From NCBI GenBank assembly GCA_964589725.1, contig CAZPUJ010000164.1:1-29162 (forward strand): DNA of 29,162 nucleotides, in the 5' to 3' direction. Position 1 is the stretch's first letter, and each line of letters begins with the position of its first letter. The notes under the pieces were generated by a model. That model had not been told where the DNA came from. It saw only the letters and a list, made by a program, of their open reading frames with translations, and searched no databases. This document shows, one piece after another, positions 16,271 through 24,356 of the stretch. A program made the translations under genes and the position numbers. Origin of the DNA: CAYSHJ01 sp964589725 (GTDB lineage Bacteria; Planctomycetota; Planctomycetia; Planctomycetales; Planctomycetaceae).

Positions 16271-16910
16271 CTCGGCTCACTCCGTCGTTGAATGGTCCAT
16301 TGTCAATCCAAACTTTGACACCAATGATACCCTGGGCTGTCTTTGCAATCGCGAAGCCGTAATCGATGCATCGCAGAATGGTAGATAGTGGGATCGATCC
16401 ACGAATCGCTTTCTCAGTACGCGACATCTCCGCACCGCCGAGTCTCCCAGACAGTTGCAGTTTAACTCCCAAAGCTCCCGCATCCATCACGGCATCAAGT
16501 GACTTCTTCATTGCGCGGCGAAAACTTGTTCGTTTCACGAGTTGCTGTGCGATGTCCTCCGCCACGAGAGTCGCATTGCGGTTCGGATTACCTACCTCAA
16601 CTATCTTCAAATCCATCCGTCGACCAGTAAGCTCCTCAAGCTCGGTCTTGAGTTTGTCAACTTCTTGTCCCTTCCGCCCGATTATGATCCCTGGGCGAGC
16701 TGTGAACAATTGCAACACAACTTGATCACGAGTTCTCTCAATTTCAATTCGTGGAATTCCAGAGTACTGATATTTCTTTCGGATGTAGTCCCGCAAACGG
16801 CAATCTTCATGCAACAGACTGCCAAATTCCTTTTTTGATGCGTACCAACGACTCTTCCACCCTTCAATTATCCCTAGCCTAAAACCATTCGGGCGAACTT
16901 TCTGTCCCAT
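16209..16910 (-). CDS. rpsC: 30S ribosomal protein S3
   Basis: 233 residues. It starts MGQKVRPNGFRLGI. The KH domain contains PGIIIGRKGQEVDKLK, and the C domain contains LSGRLGGAEMSRTEKAIRGSIPL and GIIGVKVWI. S3 lines the mRNA entry tunnel and has helicase-related activity. The last 20 codons, a variable basic tail ending KPKRTHKR, are encoded on top of the rplP start in a different frame. TAA is at 16209-16211. Confidence 0.97.
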   Translation of the reverse strand: MGQKVRPNGFRLGIIEGWKSRWYASKKEFGSLLHEDCRLRDYIRKKYQYSGIPRIEIERTRDQVVLQLFTARPGIIIGRKGQEVDKLKTELEELTGRRMDLKIVEVGNPNRNATLVAEDIAQQLVKRTSFRRAMKKSLDAVMDAGALGVKLQLSGRLGGAEMSRTEKAIRGSIPLSTILRCIDYGFAIAKTAQGIIGVKVWIDNGPFNDGVSRDGTHAEAGQTPQKPKRTHKR

Positions 16911-16952
16911 TTGTCACTACCTTTTTATGATGCGCTTAACTTCGCCGATACC

Positions 16953-17294
16953 TCACAGCTCAGGGACATCAATACTCACGAAAATATGCGACAATCGCTT
17001 CCGGATCACAAACGCTTGTCCACGAGATTTGGGCTGAATGCGTCGAAGAATTGGACCAGTGCCCACCTGCACTTGAGTCAAGATGAGGTTGTCGACATTC
17101 CTAACACCTCGGTCCTCAGCATTCGCTACCAGTGACAAAATACACTTTCGAAAAAGTTTAGCTCCACGGTTGGGAAGGTACTGCAAATCCAAAAGCGCAT
17201 TTCGGACTGTCCTACCACGGACGATATCGGCCGTTCGCGTCAACTTCGTACTAGACGCACGCGCAAATTTAACAGCGCTACGAATCTGCGCCAT
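16953..17294 (-). CDS. rplV: 50S ribosomal protein L22
   Basis: 113 residues. The N-terminal half matches L22 (RTADIVRGRTVRNALLDLQYLPNRGAKLF in parts), and so does DNLILTQVQVGTGPILRRIQPKSRGQA, with a beta-hairpin that lines the exit tunnel. The start ATG at 17294 is supported by AGGAGG six bases upstream. It is 26 bp after rpsS. Confidence 0.95.
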   Translation of the reverse strand: MAQIRSAVKFARASSTKLTRTADIVRGRTVRNALLDLQYLPNRGAKLFRKCILSLVANAEDRGVRNVDNLILTQVQVGTGPILRRIQPKSRGQAFVIRKRLSHIFVSIDVPEL

Positions 17295-17300
17295 CCCCTA

Positions 17301-17306
17301 CCTCCT
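17301..17306 (-). promoter_or_regulatory. Canonical Shine-Dalgarno sequence of rplV
   Basis: AGGAGG on the coding strand, six bases before ATG at 17294. It is one of few full consensus sites in this operon. Confidence 0.7.
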
Positions 17307-17320
17307 ACTATGGCACATTG

Positions 17321-17590
17321 CTATTTCTTGCCCCTGGCACCGTGCCCGCGGAACGTCCGCGTGGGAGCAAACTCTCCCAACTTGTGACCGACCATTTCGT
17401 CGGTCACGTACAAAGAGATGTGCAGTTTTCCATTATGAACTAAAAAGGTATGCCCGACGAACTCCGGCGAGATTGTCGAACGACGTGCCCAAGTCTTGAT
17501 CGGTTCGTGCCGTCCGGAGATCTCGGCACGCGTGATTTTCTTCATCACTCTTGGGTCGATGTATGGCCCTTTCTTCTGCGACCTACCCAT
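17321..17590 (-). CDS. rpsS: 30S ribosomal protein S19
   Basis: 89 residues, normal length. It starts MGRSQKKGPYIDPRVMKKI and shows IKTWARRSTISPEFVGHTFLVHNGK (in parts) and the C-terminal GHKLGEFAPTRTFRGHG. S19 forms a complex with S13 in the 30S head. It follows rplB by 42 bp. Confidence 0.98.
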   Translation of the reverse strand: MGRSQKKGPYIDPRVMKKITRAEISGRHEPIKTWARRSTISPEFVGHTFLVHNGKLHISLYVTDEMVGHKLGEFAPTRTFRGHGARGKK

Positions 17591-17632
17591 CGAAACACCT
17601 CGTAAAATAGATGGTTCTTAAGATGCTACCGA

Positions 17633-18490
17633 TCATCGCACAACCTGCTGACCATATCGGCGAGAGCTGCGTCGACGTAGTATCGCGCCTGACGACGGCT
17701 TGCGGGGCTTTCTCGTTTTTCCACCCTTTGCTAGCTTTCCGCTAGGGCTGCATGGATGCCGACCTCCAGAGGTACGTCCCTCACCGCCACCCATTGGATG
17801 TGCAACGGGGTTCATTGCAACGCCGCGAACATACGGCCTAACCCCTTTCCACCTTGATCGACCAGCCTTGCCAATTCGGACTGTATTGTGTTCGACATTC
17901 CCAACGCGCCCAATGGTCGCCTTACAGCCCACCGGAATTCGCCTAACTTCCCCGGATGGCAGCGTAATCTGGGCCCAACTCTTCTCCCTTGCGTTTAAAA
18001 CTGCACCGGCACCCGCAGCGCGGCACAGTTTAGCGCCTCCCCCGGGAACCATTTCAATACTGTGGATCGTCATGCCAAGTGGAATACGATCTAAAGTCAT
18101 ACTGTTACCGACGGCCGGCTCGGCATTCGGCCCACTGCAAAGTTTCTCGCCAACTCTGACCCCATCCGGAGCCAATATATACCTTTTCTCTCCGTCATCG
18201 TAGTTCAGCAACGCGATACGAGCGGACCGGCAAGGATCGTACTGGATCGACGAAATAACTGCGACACGACTGTCTTTACCTCTCTGAAAGTCTATCAAAC
18301 GATAATTACGCTTGTGGCCGCCACCACGATGACGAGCAGTTATTCGCCCCTGATTGTTTCGACCGCCACGCTTGCGGTGTGGCGACAGCAGCGACTTTGG
18401 TTGTTCGGGACTCGAAGAGAGGTCGTCGGAAATTATGACGCTTCCCGAACGTCGTCCCGCACTAGTGGGGTTGTATTGACGAATCGCCAT
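17633..18490 (-). CDS. rplB: 50S ribosomal protein L2
   Basis: 285 residues, slightly longer than the common 273-277. Conserved parts are GRNNQGRITARHRGGGHKR, IQYDPCRSARIALLNYDDG, the GRKPTVRG-like VRPYVRGVAMNPVAHPMGGGEGR (with the conserved histidine of GVAMNPVDHPHGGGEG replaced in the HPHGGG part by HPMGGG), and the C-terminal basic tail. L2 is essential for subunit association and peptidyl-transfer centre assembly. Confidence 0.97.
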   Translation of the reverse strand: MAIRQYNPTSAGRRSGSVIISDDLSSSPEQPKSLLSPHRKRGGRNNQGRITARHRGGGHKRNYRLIDFQRGKDSRVAVISSIQYDPCRSARIALLNYDDGEKRYILAPDGVRVGEKLCSGPNAEPAVGNSMTLDRIPLGMTIHSIEMVPGGGAKLCRAAGAGAVLNAREKSWAQITLPSGEVRRIPVGCKATIGRVGNVEHNTVRIGKAGRSRWKGVRPYVRGVAMNPVAHPMGGGEGRTSGGRHPCSPSGKLAKGGKTRKPRKPSSGAILRRRSSRRYGQQVVR

Positions 18491-18512
18491 TTGGGTTCAC
18501 CTTGCATTCGGA

Positions 18513-18806
18513 CTAAACCGGAAGCGTCTCATCCTTAGGCAAAGTGACAACGGCTTTTTTCCAGCACGATGTCTTCCCACGATGCGTGCGATACCGCCGA
18601 GATGCCTCTTTCACATACTGAGTAGTCACAGAAATGACCTTCACACCGAATGCCTCTTGCACCGCTCGCTTAATGAGCGGCTTAGTCGCCGCGACTGGCA
18701 CTCGAAAACTGAACTTGTTCAACCGCGCACGTTGATACGTCGACTTTTCAGTCACTAACGTGCCCAAGAGAACCTGATAAGTCTCAAGACCTCCAGCGTG
18801 ATTCAT
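18513..18806 (-). CDS. rplW: 50S ribosomal protein L23
   Basis: 97 residues. VLLGTLVTEKSTYQ, the NKFSFRVPVAATKPLIKRAVQEAFGVKV region and the late RTHRGKTSCWKKAVVTL identify L23. It is the exit-tunnel docking site for SRP and trigger factor, so it is functionally linked to FtsY and SecY in this window. It ends 22 bp before the rplB start. Confidence 0.95.
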   Translation of the reverse strand: MNHAGGLETYQVLLGTLVTEKSTYQRARLNKFSFRVPVAATKPLIKRAVQEAFGVKVISVTTQYVKEASRRYRTHRGKTSCWKKAVVTLPKDETLPV

Positions 18807-18824
18807 AACAAAGATATCCGTAAA

Positions 18825-19454
18825 CTAGGCAACAAGTCGCGGCATCCAAAGTTCCAGGGCCTCTCGCGTCATCACCACGAATCGGTGCTTGATCACATCA
18901 TGTGAGTTCAAACAGCCCGCAGTGGTCAGCGCGACCTTTGGGATATTGCGTGATGCGAGCCACAGAGTTCGATCATTTTCGGCAATTACCAAGAGACAAC
19001 TGCGGTCACCCACCTCAAGACGCTTCAATATTTGTGCAAGATCCTTCGTACGAGGAAGAGGCAGTTTGAGTTCATCAATGAGGATTACCTCACCATCCCT
19101 CAGTTTTCCCGACAAGGCCATTCGAGTGGCCGTTCGTAATGCTTTTCTCGGAATACGGATTCGCCAGTCCTTCGTCGTTCGCCCAAATGCATTCCCGCCG
19201 CCTCGGCGGAGCGGGGTCCGCTTCTGGCCCGCACGCGCCCGACCGGTCCCCTTTTGCCGAAACAACTTTGCCTTGCTCCCCTTGATTTCACCTTTGGTTT
19301 TCACTGACACAGTGCCACGCCGGGCAGATGCCTCATACGCTAAAAAAGCATCTCGAAGAAGACACGGACTGATACGAGACTCGAGCACTGACGAGTCGAA
19401 CTCGAATGCACCAACTCGTTCACCGGTTGCATTTTTGATGTCCAGGGAAGCCAT
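18825..19454 (-). CDS. rplD: 50S ribosomal protein L4
   Basis: 209 residues. The long basic loop KGEIKGSKAKLFRQKGTGRARAGQ (read in parts) extends into the exit tunnel. The C-terminal domain shows NIPKVALTTAGCLNSHDVIKH. In E. coli L4 represses the S10 operon by binding the leader RNA. The roughly 100-nt leader here has not been folded, so no such control is claimed. Confidence 0.96.
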   Translation of the reverse strand: MASLDIKNATGERVGAFEFDSSVLESRISPCLLRDAFLAYEASARRGTVSVKTKGEIKGSKAKLFRQKGTGRARAGQKRTPLRRGGGNAFGRTTKDWRIRIPRKALRTATRMALSGKLRDGEVILIDELKLPLPRTKDLAQILKRLEVGDRSCLLVIAENDRTLWLASRNIPKVALTTAGCLNSHDVIKHRFVVMTREALELWMPRLVA

Positions 19455-19504
19455 TGCCTACGCCTCGGAAACAAGTCATCAACGGAGCGACAAATACCTA
19501 CAAA

Positions 19505-20206
19505 TTAGAGGGCACTTCTTGGTGGTTCTTTAGGGAACCGAACAACCAGCAAACCACCATTTGGCCCAGGGACCGCACCTCGGATGAGCAGGAGGTTCTT
19601 AGAATGATCAATAGAAAACAGTGCGAGATTTCTTACCGTCACGCGCTCACAACCATACCGCCCCGACATCTTCGCACCCTTAAAGACGCGCGAGGGATCG
19701 GTATTCTGTCCTGTTGAACCAGGATGTCGATGGACCTGCTTGACGCCGTGGCTGGCACACTGGCCGGAGAAATTGTGCCGCTTCATGGCGCCCGTGAAGC
19801 CGCGTCCCTTCGAAAGACCGACAACATCCACATACTTCTTGTTCGCAAACAACTCGACCGTCAGTAAACTACCGGCCGCATAATCGGACTGCTCGTCTGA
19901 AAGGCGAATCTCCCGCACGATGCGGGGCGGTTCACAGCCCAGTCGCAGTGATGCATCGGCATTCTTACGGCGAGCCCGCGACCTTGGAGACAAATCGAGT
20001 CCGGCAACTTGGCCACGTTCAGCACGCGACGCCAATCGCCGCGGATTCTCTTCAAAGCCAATTTGAAGGGCCCGATAACCGTCGGTTTCTGGCGTCTTAA
20101 TGCGAAGGATGCGACAAGGGCCCGCCTGGACGAGCGTCACCGGGACGGCCCTCCCATCTTCGGCCACGGCTTGTGTCATCCCAATTTTACGACCAAGTAG
20201 CAACAT
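19505..20206 (-). CDS. rplC: 50S ribosomal protein L3
   Basis: 233 residues from ATG at 20206 (MLLLGRKIGMTQ, the family start), with GAGGGG just upstream. The eight further upstream codons are not needed. The central signature GLSKGRGFTGAMKRHNFSG is clear, followed by the conserved HRHPGSTGQNTDPSRVFKGAKMSGRYG region (read in parts). L3 is one of the first proteins to assemble on 23S rRNA and reaches the peptidyl-transferase centre. Confidence 0.97.
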   Translation of the reverse strand: MLLLGRKIGMTQAVAEDGRAVPVTLVQAGPCRILRIKTPETDGYRALQIGFEENPRRLASRAERGQVAGLDLSPRSRARRKNADASLRLGCEPPRIVREIRLSDEQSDYAAGSLLTVELFANKKYVDVVGLSKGRGFTGAMKRHNFSGQCASHGVKQVHRHPGSTGQNTDPSRVFKGAKMSGRYGCERVTVRNLALFSIDHSKNLLLIRGAVPGPNGGLLVVRFPKEPPRSAL

Positions 20207-20271
20207 TATCCCCTCACCAACGTCACACAAAAGACAAACTTGGAGTGCGTCGAGTCATCAACGCGACACAG

Positions 20272-20595
20272 CTATCCATGCAACGACGCCGCTTTGATCT
20301 TGATATCGACCCCCGCCGGAAGCGACAGACGATTTAAGGCGTCGATTGTTTTCCCAGTCGGTTGAACGATGTCGATGAGTCGCTTGTGTGTGCGAATTTC
20401 AAACTGCTCACGAGATTTTTTGTCGATATGAGGACTTCGCAACACGGTGTATCGCTCAATTCGGGTCGGCAATGGAATGGGACCTCGGACATCGGCACCC
20501 GTGCGCTTGGCTGTGTCAACAATCTCGGTTGCTGATTGATCCAGCACTGAGTGGTCGTAAGCTTCCATTCGAATGCGGATTCGCTCTTGTTTCAT
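20272..20595 (-). CDS. rpsJ: 30S ribosomal protein S10
   Basis: 107 residues from ATG at 20595 (MKQERIRIRMEAYDHS). The open frame continues upstream to 20664, but family alignment starts at MKQ. Conserved parts are RIRIRMEAYDHSVLDQSA, GPIPLPTRIERYTVLRSPHIDKKSREQFEIRTHKRLIDI (in parts), and LPAGVDIKIK. It is the first gene of the superoperon and also NusE, the transcription antitermination partner of NusB. tuf, fusA and rpsL are not upstream. Confidence 0.97.
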   Translation of the reverse strand: MKQERIRIRMEAYDHSVLDQSATEIVDTAKRTGADVRGPIPLPTRIERYTVLRSPHIDKKSREQFEIRTHKRLIDIVQPTGKTIDALNRLSLPAGVDIKIKAASLHG

Positions 20596-20696
20596 ACTGT
20601 CGACCAACGTTTGACTCGTCCCAACTTCAAGTGACACCCCACAATACCGCCATTCCGCAGCCACTCAAATGAGGCGCTGCCGATTGGGAAGGGAAG

Positions 20697-20724
20697 ATGT
20701 TAGTAGCCTTTTTATTTTTGTCAA
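20697..20724 (-). promoter_or_regulatory. Sigma70-type promoter of the S10-spc-alpha superoperon
   Basis: On the minus strand, TTGACA (20719-20724, perfect -35), a 16-nt A-rich spacer and TAACAT (20697-20702, 4/6 match to TATAAT). It lies between plsC and rpsJ, about 100 nt before the rpsJ ATG. It is the best promoter match seen upstream of this operon. Start-site mapping would be needed to prove it. Confidence 0.65.
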
Positions 20725-20767
20725 CGAACCAAGATCCCATTGAGAGAACTTCTGCGGCGCTGTTTTG

Positions 20768-21448
20768 TCAATGAGATTCTCGCCAGTGGACCGCTTCCGT
20801 CAGGCATGTCTCAAGACGTTCTCGAATCAGTTTGAGAACCACCTCTTCGCCTCGATCAAGCTCGCGATGAACGTCCGCAGACATCAGCGGTGTTCCGAAC
20901 ACAACCCGGACCGAGGCTCGATGCAGGAATCGCTTCCCTCGTCCAAATGCCGCTTGAGCTCCGGCAATTCCGACAGGGCAAACTGGAACATCGGTTCTTC
21001 GCAGCAATGCGAGAAATCCTGGTTTCAGTTCTCCGAGTCGACCATCACAGCTTCGAGTTCCTTCCGGAAAAATGCCGACCCAGTAGCCGGAGCGCAAACG
21101 GGCAAGAACCTGTCGGATGCTGGCGGCGGATGCAGACTCGCGGTTGATCGGCACCACATACGTGTGCCGCAAAATCCAACCGACCAACGGGACTCGGAAG
21201 AGAGAATCTCGGGCCAGGAAACTCACCGGTCGACGCAAGGGGAGGCCAACCAAAAGAGGGTCGAGAAAGCTCTGATGGTTAATGACGAACAGCATGCCCC
21301 GATGGCCAGCGAGTTGTTCGTTGCCACGTGCTCGATATTGAAGCCAGACGGCGAAGATCAGTCGCAGGACGAGTTGGAGTCCTAACCAAACCCAATTCCG
21401 GCGTGTTGGGTAAGTGTCGATCTGAGGATCAGTTTGGCGAGAGGCCAT
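20768..21448 (-). CDS. 1-acyl-sn-glycerol-3-phosphate acyltransferase (PlsC family)
   Basis: 226 residues. A hydrophobic N-terminal span (about 19-36) anchors it to the inner membrane. Acyltransferase block I NHQSFLD (57-63) carries the catalytic His-x4-Asp pair. Block III FPEGTRS (127-133) binds the glycerol-phosphate. A VPINRES segment (99-105) lies in block II. It adds the second acyl chain to lysophosphatidic acid in phospholipid synthesis. Other lipid or ornithine-type acyltransferases share the motifs, so the substrate is inferred. It is the last gene of the right-hand minus-strand group before the rpsJ promoter. Confidence 0.88.
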   Translation of the reverse strand: MASRQTDPQIDTYPTRRNWVWLGLQLVLRLIFAVWLQYRARGNEQLAGHRGMLFVINHQSFLDPLLVGLPLRRPVSFLARDSLFRVPLVGWILRHTYVVPINRESASAASIRQVLARLRSGYWVGIFPEGTRSCDGRLGELKPGFLALLRRTDVPVCPVGIAGAQAAFGRGKRFLHRASVRVVFGTPLMSADVHRELDRGEEVVLKLIRERLETCLTEAVHWRESH

Positions 21449-21539
21449 CGACGGGATTTACCTGGACGGACTTACGCATCTCCACGAGTCGTCGATAAGT
21501 TGTCAGTCGATCATTCTCACGGCGAAAACGCAACGGTGA

Positions 21540-22238
21540 CTACAGGAGGTCGTCCAACGGTTTTTGCGGCGGCGGAGGAAGTTGTTGGCCGAGGACTTTT
21601 CGCTGGAATTGCTCGAAGGAGTGGACCAGCGATTCCAGAAGTCGCGGTACGTTGGGGGCCGCCATGTAGACGCGGGCCGAAACGACGGAACGGGGGAAAA
21701 ACGTCGTAATGAAGTCAAAGAGAAATTCCGTCGCCGAGTGTCCAATCATCACGGCGTTGGCGTAGGCTCCGCAAAGATCGGAATCTTTGATTTTGAGCTG
21801 CTCGTAAAGCTCTTGAGCGCTTCCCTGCTGAGGCGGTTGCTGTAGCTGCTGCTGAAAGGTCATTGCGGTCGCCGGTGGACATAGCGGGTGAGTGGGCGTT
21901 CCGGGCATTGCGGGCGAACCGAATCGCTGTTCGTAGTTTTTCAGGTTCTCACGCAGGGCTGCGATGAACCGGGGCACCACTCCCGGTGGGAGAACGATAC
22001 GAGCGGCGACTTGTTGCGGCTTCGACATGCGCAGCAGGAAGTCGATGATGAACTCGTGAGATCCGTTGAGCACGACGGCACCCGTCGTGAAGACACCCGG
22101 AGCGACCCCTTCCGGAACAAGAGCCCCGATGTGAGTATTCTGCACCTCTTGGCTGACAACATCGCGGCTCTGCGGAGTGCCGGATGCCTCATTATTCAAA
22201 AATTCTTCGCCATCAGGATCAGGCAGGGGTTCGCTCAT
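21540..22238 (-). CDS. Protein with two tandem DUF3467-like domains
   Basis: 232 residues from ATG at 22238 (a further start lies five codons upstream). Two copies of the same roughly 60-residue unit are seen: about 48-107 (GVFTTGAVVLNGSHEFIIDF ... PRFIAALRENLKNYEQRFG) and 157-215 (GAYANAVMIGHSATEFLFDF ... LLESLVHSFEQFQRKV). A Q/P-rich linker joins them. This matches the DUF3467 pattern: a G-x-Y/F-A/T-N start, an S-x-x-E-F-x-x-D-F strand, and a helix ending in YE..FG. The function of DUF3467 is unknown. The next gene upstream carries a single copy, so duplication within a small family is likely. Confidence 0.75.
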   Translation of the reverse strand: MSEPLPDPDGEEFLNNEASGTPQSRDVVSQEVQNTHIGALVPEGVAPGVFTTGAVVLNGSHEFIIDFLLRMSKPQQVAARIVLPPGVVPRFIAALRENLKNYEQRFGSPAMPGTPTHPLCPPATAMTFQQQLQQPPQQGSAQELYEQLKIKDSDLCGAYANAVMIGHSATEFLFDFITTFFPRSVVSARVYMAAPNVPRLLESLVHSFEQFQRKVLGQQLPPPPQKPLDDLL

Positions 22239-22387
22239 GCGAGCCATCCTCAATCGAGTTGTGATTGCTCAGGAGCGAAAACGCTGGGGACAACCCGGCA
22301 ACGGTGTTCGTTGAGGCGGGATCTCAGCGGAACTTCGACGTATCAAGCGTACCGATAGAGCCCGCGTTTAGCGACACGTCTCACGAT

Positions 22388-22762
22388 TCAGGCGCTCGGG
22401 CGCAAGCGACGGACGACGTCTGTCTCCAAAGTGCCGAAGGCTTGTTCGTGGCGTTGTAAGGTCACGGCCAGTGCTTGCAACAATCGCTTGGCAGTGAAAT
22501 GGTTCATGATGATTCGCTGGCCGACGTGGATCGTGATGCCACCCTGAGCGAAAGGATTCGGATTGAGGCCCAAATCGAGGATCAATTCTTCCGGCGTGCT
22601 CGAAACGCGGCAGAAATTCGCGTAGCTCGCCGTCGAATGACGGTCGTCAACGGTGAGCGTTTGCTGCTGCGGCTGAGCTGCCGGAGTGGGTACCAGTGCC
22701 GACACTTCCGGGGCGGTATCGGGATCGATCTTGGGGACATCACTGTTTTTTTCTTTGGCCAC
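22388..22762 (-). CDS. DUF3467 domain protein, single domain
   Basis: 124 residues from GTG at 22762, eight bases after AGGAG. The GTG at 22771 would touch that site and is less likely. The N-terminus is a low-complexity P/Q/A-rich stretch (about 10-35). The domain (about 45-112) contains SYANFCRVSSTPEELILDLGLNPNPF, a classical DUF3467 core, then IIMNHFTAKRLLQALAVTLQRHEQAFG. No signal peptide is seen, so it is probably cytosolic. Its function is unknown. Its pairing with the double-domain gene 150 bp downstream suggests a hetero-oligomer. Confidence 0.8.
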   Translation of the reverse strand: MAKEKNSDVPKIDPDTAPEVSALVPTPAAQPQQQTLTVDDRHSTASYANFCRVSSTPEELILDLGLNPNPFAQGGITIHVGQRIIMNHFTAKRLLQALAVTLQRHEQAFGTLETDVVRRLRPSA

Positions 22763-22982
22763 GATGCTCACTCCTGAGGGAAAAGGAAGAGAAATCCTTC
22801 ACCGGCGGATGAAACCCTGCCGGTCCGCGAACTCCAGACGACGGCTCGCGGAGAACAAGAAATTACTGGCCGAAGCGACATCTGGCAACTGAAACCGTCT
22901 GCCTGAACCATCGACTTTCGCGCCGCGGCTGTCGCCGATGCAACGACTACTTCCGATTCGTTGGTCTCGTCGAAACTGTGTG

Positions 22983-23543
22983 CTATTCGACAGATTCGTC
23001 GTGCACTAGGATGGCATCCGCAGTGAGACCGGCGGTGACGAGTTCTTGTTGCAAGGTTTGCCACGCCGAATATCGCGCGGTCTTGGTGTACATAATGCGA
23101 ACGCGAAAGCCCTCCTCGTTGGCGGGAGCTTTGAGCGCCAATTTGACGACGGCAGGCAACTCGGCTGGAAGGTAGCCGTTCCCTCGGCGAGTTTTCCTCC
23201 AGACCGCGTACTGCCGATCGTCCACAAGAATCGTCAGCAATCCGTCGTCAGGGACGTTGTCCGGCAGACGTGGCTTCCGCTTCTTGTACATGCCGTCGTG
23301 ATCTTGCGACGGATCCGCGGAGTCGTTTGTCGCTTCGTGTTCGGATGCGGCGGACTTGTTGGAGGCGTTGACAACCACTTGTCTGGTGTCGGACTTGCCG
23401 AGCACATTATCGCCGCCTGATCCCAGTCCGAAGCCGCTGCCCAAGTGCGGCAGTTTGTCTCCGAAATAGATGCCGGCCACGATGCCGGCCAGTAGTACGC
23501 CGCCAAAAATCGTCCGCTTGCGGGGAAGCAGTCGACGCATCAT
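22983..23543 (-). CDS. Single-span membrane protein with ExbD-like C-terminal domain (tentative)
   Basis: 186 residues (ATG at 23543; a second ATG follows directly). A basic N-terminus (MRRLLPRKR) precedes one transmembrane span (about 12-28, FGGVLLAGIVAGIYFG). A glycine/serine- and charge-rich linker (about 35-85) leads to a globular domain (about 95-175) with ILVDDRQYAV, LPAVVKLALK, and YSAWQTLQQELVTAGLTADAIL. That layout (strand, helix, strand, helix ending in AGL) resembles the periplasmic domain of ExbD/TolR, but this is pattern similarity only. It follows the ExbD-like gene by 42 bp and is probably in one operon with it and the channel gene. Confidence 0.6.
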   Translation of the reverse strand: MMRRLLPRKRTIFGGVLLAGIVAGIYFGDKLPHLGSGFGLGSGGDNVLGKSDTRQVVVNASNKSAASEHEATNDSADPSQDHDGMYKKRKPRLPDNVPDDGLLTILVDDRQYAVWRKTRRGNGYLPAELPAVVKLALKAPANEEGFRVRIMYTKTARYSAWQTLQQELVTAGLTADAILVHDESVE

Positions 23544-23585
23544 CAATTCCTTTCGGAGCAGAGTGGGACGGATTGGCTAGCCGTC

Positions 23586-24356
23586 CTACTTTTTGTTGTC
23601 TTGGTCTGACAGCGACCGTGCGGGATCATAGCCAATGACTGCGTATTCGAAGCGTGTGCGTCCGGCGCTGTCATTTTGCATTCGTGCGATCGCCGTGGGC
23701 AATCCCGTGATGGCCGCCCGACAGACCGGGACTCGTGCATCACCGTACGATAGCAGGACAATCACCAAGCTCTTAGGTTGCTTCAGCACGCGGTAATGGT
23801 CGAAGATCCGAGCGGCAAACGTCTGCGGAGTTTCCGCGCGAAATGAACTCACGTCGTCTCCGGTCTTGAGAGACGTGACGCCGTTTTCCGCGACGTAGAT
23901 TTCCCACACGTCGCATCGCTTGCGAATCTCCGCAAAGGTCAATAAGTGCTTGACCATCTCATGTCCGCGGCGGCCTTTCAACCGACGGAATTGTTGCTGA
24001 ATGGCGGCGATCTCGTCCGACGTCGGCGGATCGTCGGGGAAGCGTTGCCTCAGCAGCTTCTCGATCGCGTCCTCGGGCAGGTTGAATAACTCCGACGCCA
24101 ATTGCCCCACCAAGTCGCGTTGATCAAACGCCTTTTCGACGGCCAGTTCGGCATCGTGACGCCGCTCGGCGAGCGCGTTTCGTTCGGCCCGCAGTTGTGC
24201 GCGTTCCTGCTGCGTTTCCGCGACGGCTTGCGACGCTCGGGCTTCTTCCGTGCGCGATTTCTCGTTCAACTCCATGAATTGCAGGAACAAGACGACCAAC
24301 ATCAGGTCCAGCAACGGGACAAGCTGAATTGTGATCTTGCGCCGCGTGAGACTCAT
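23586..24356 (-). CDS. ExbD/TolR-like membrane protein with coiled coil
   Basis: 256 residues from ATG at 24356; its start overlaps the stop of the channel gene as ATGA. The N-terminal span (about 10-29) has VPLLDLMLVVLF, matching the PLIDVMLVLLI motif of ExbD/TolR, with the proton-path aspartate at Asp17. A long E/R/A-rich coiled coil follows (about 31-80), which ExbD proteins normally lack. A C-terminal alpha/beta domain (about 145-245) contains LVIVLLSYGDARVPV. The role is presumably as the rod part of a proton-driven motor with the ExbB-like protein. What it energises is unknown. Confidence 0.75.
   Translation of the reverse strand: MSLTRRKITIQLVPLLDLMLVVLFLQFMELNEKSRTEEARASQAVAETQQERAQLRAERNALAERRHDAELAVEKAFDQRDLVGQLASELFNLPEDAIEKLLRQRFPDDPPTSDEIAAIQQQFRRLKGRRGHEMVKHLLTFAEIRKRCDVWEIYVAENGVTSLKTGDDVSSFRAETPQTFAARIFDHYRVLKQPKSLVIVLLSYGDARVPVCRAAITGLPTAIARMQNDSAGRTRFEYAVIGYDPARSLSDQDNKK

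Noticed and set aside
20765..21385. 206-codon plus-strand open frame
   Set aside because: It lies entirely antisense to the PlsC-family gene, whose motifs are unmistakable.
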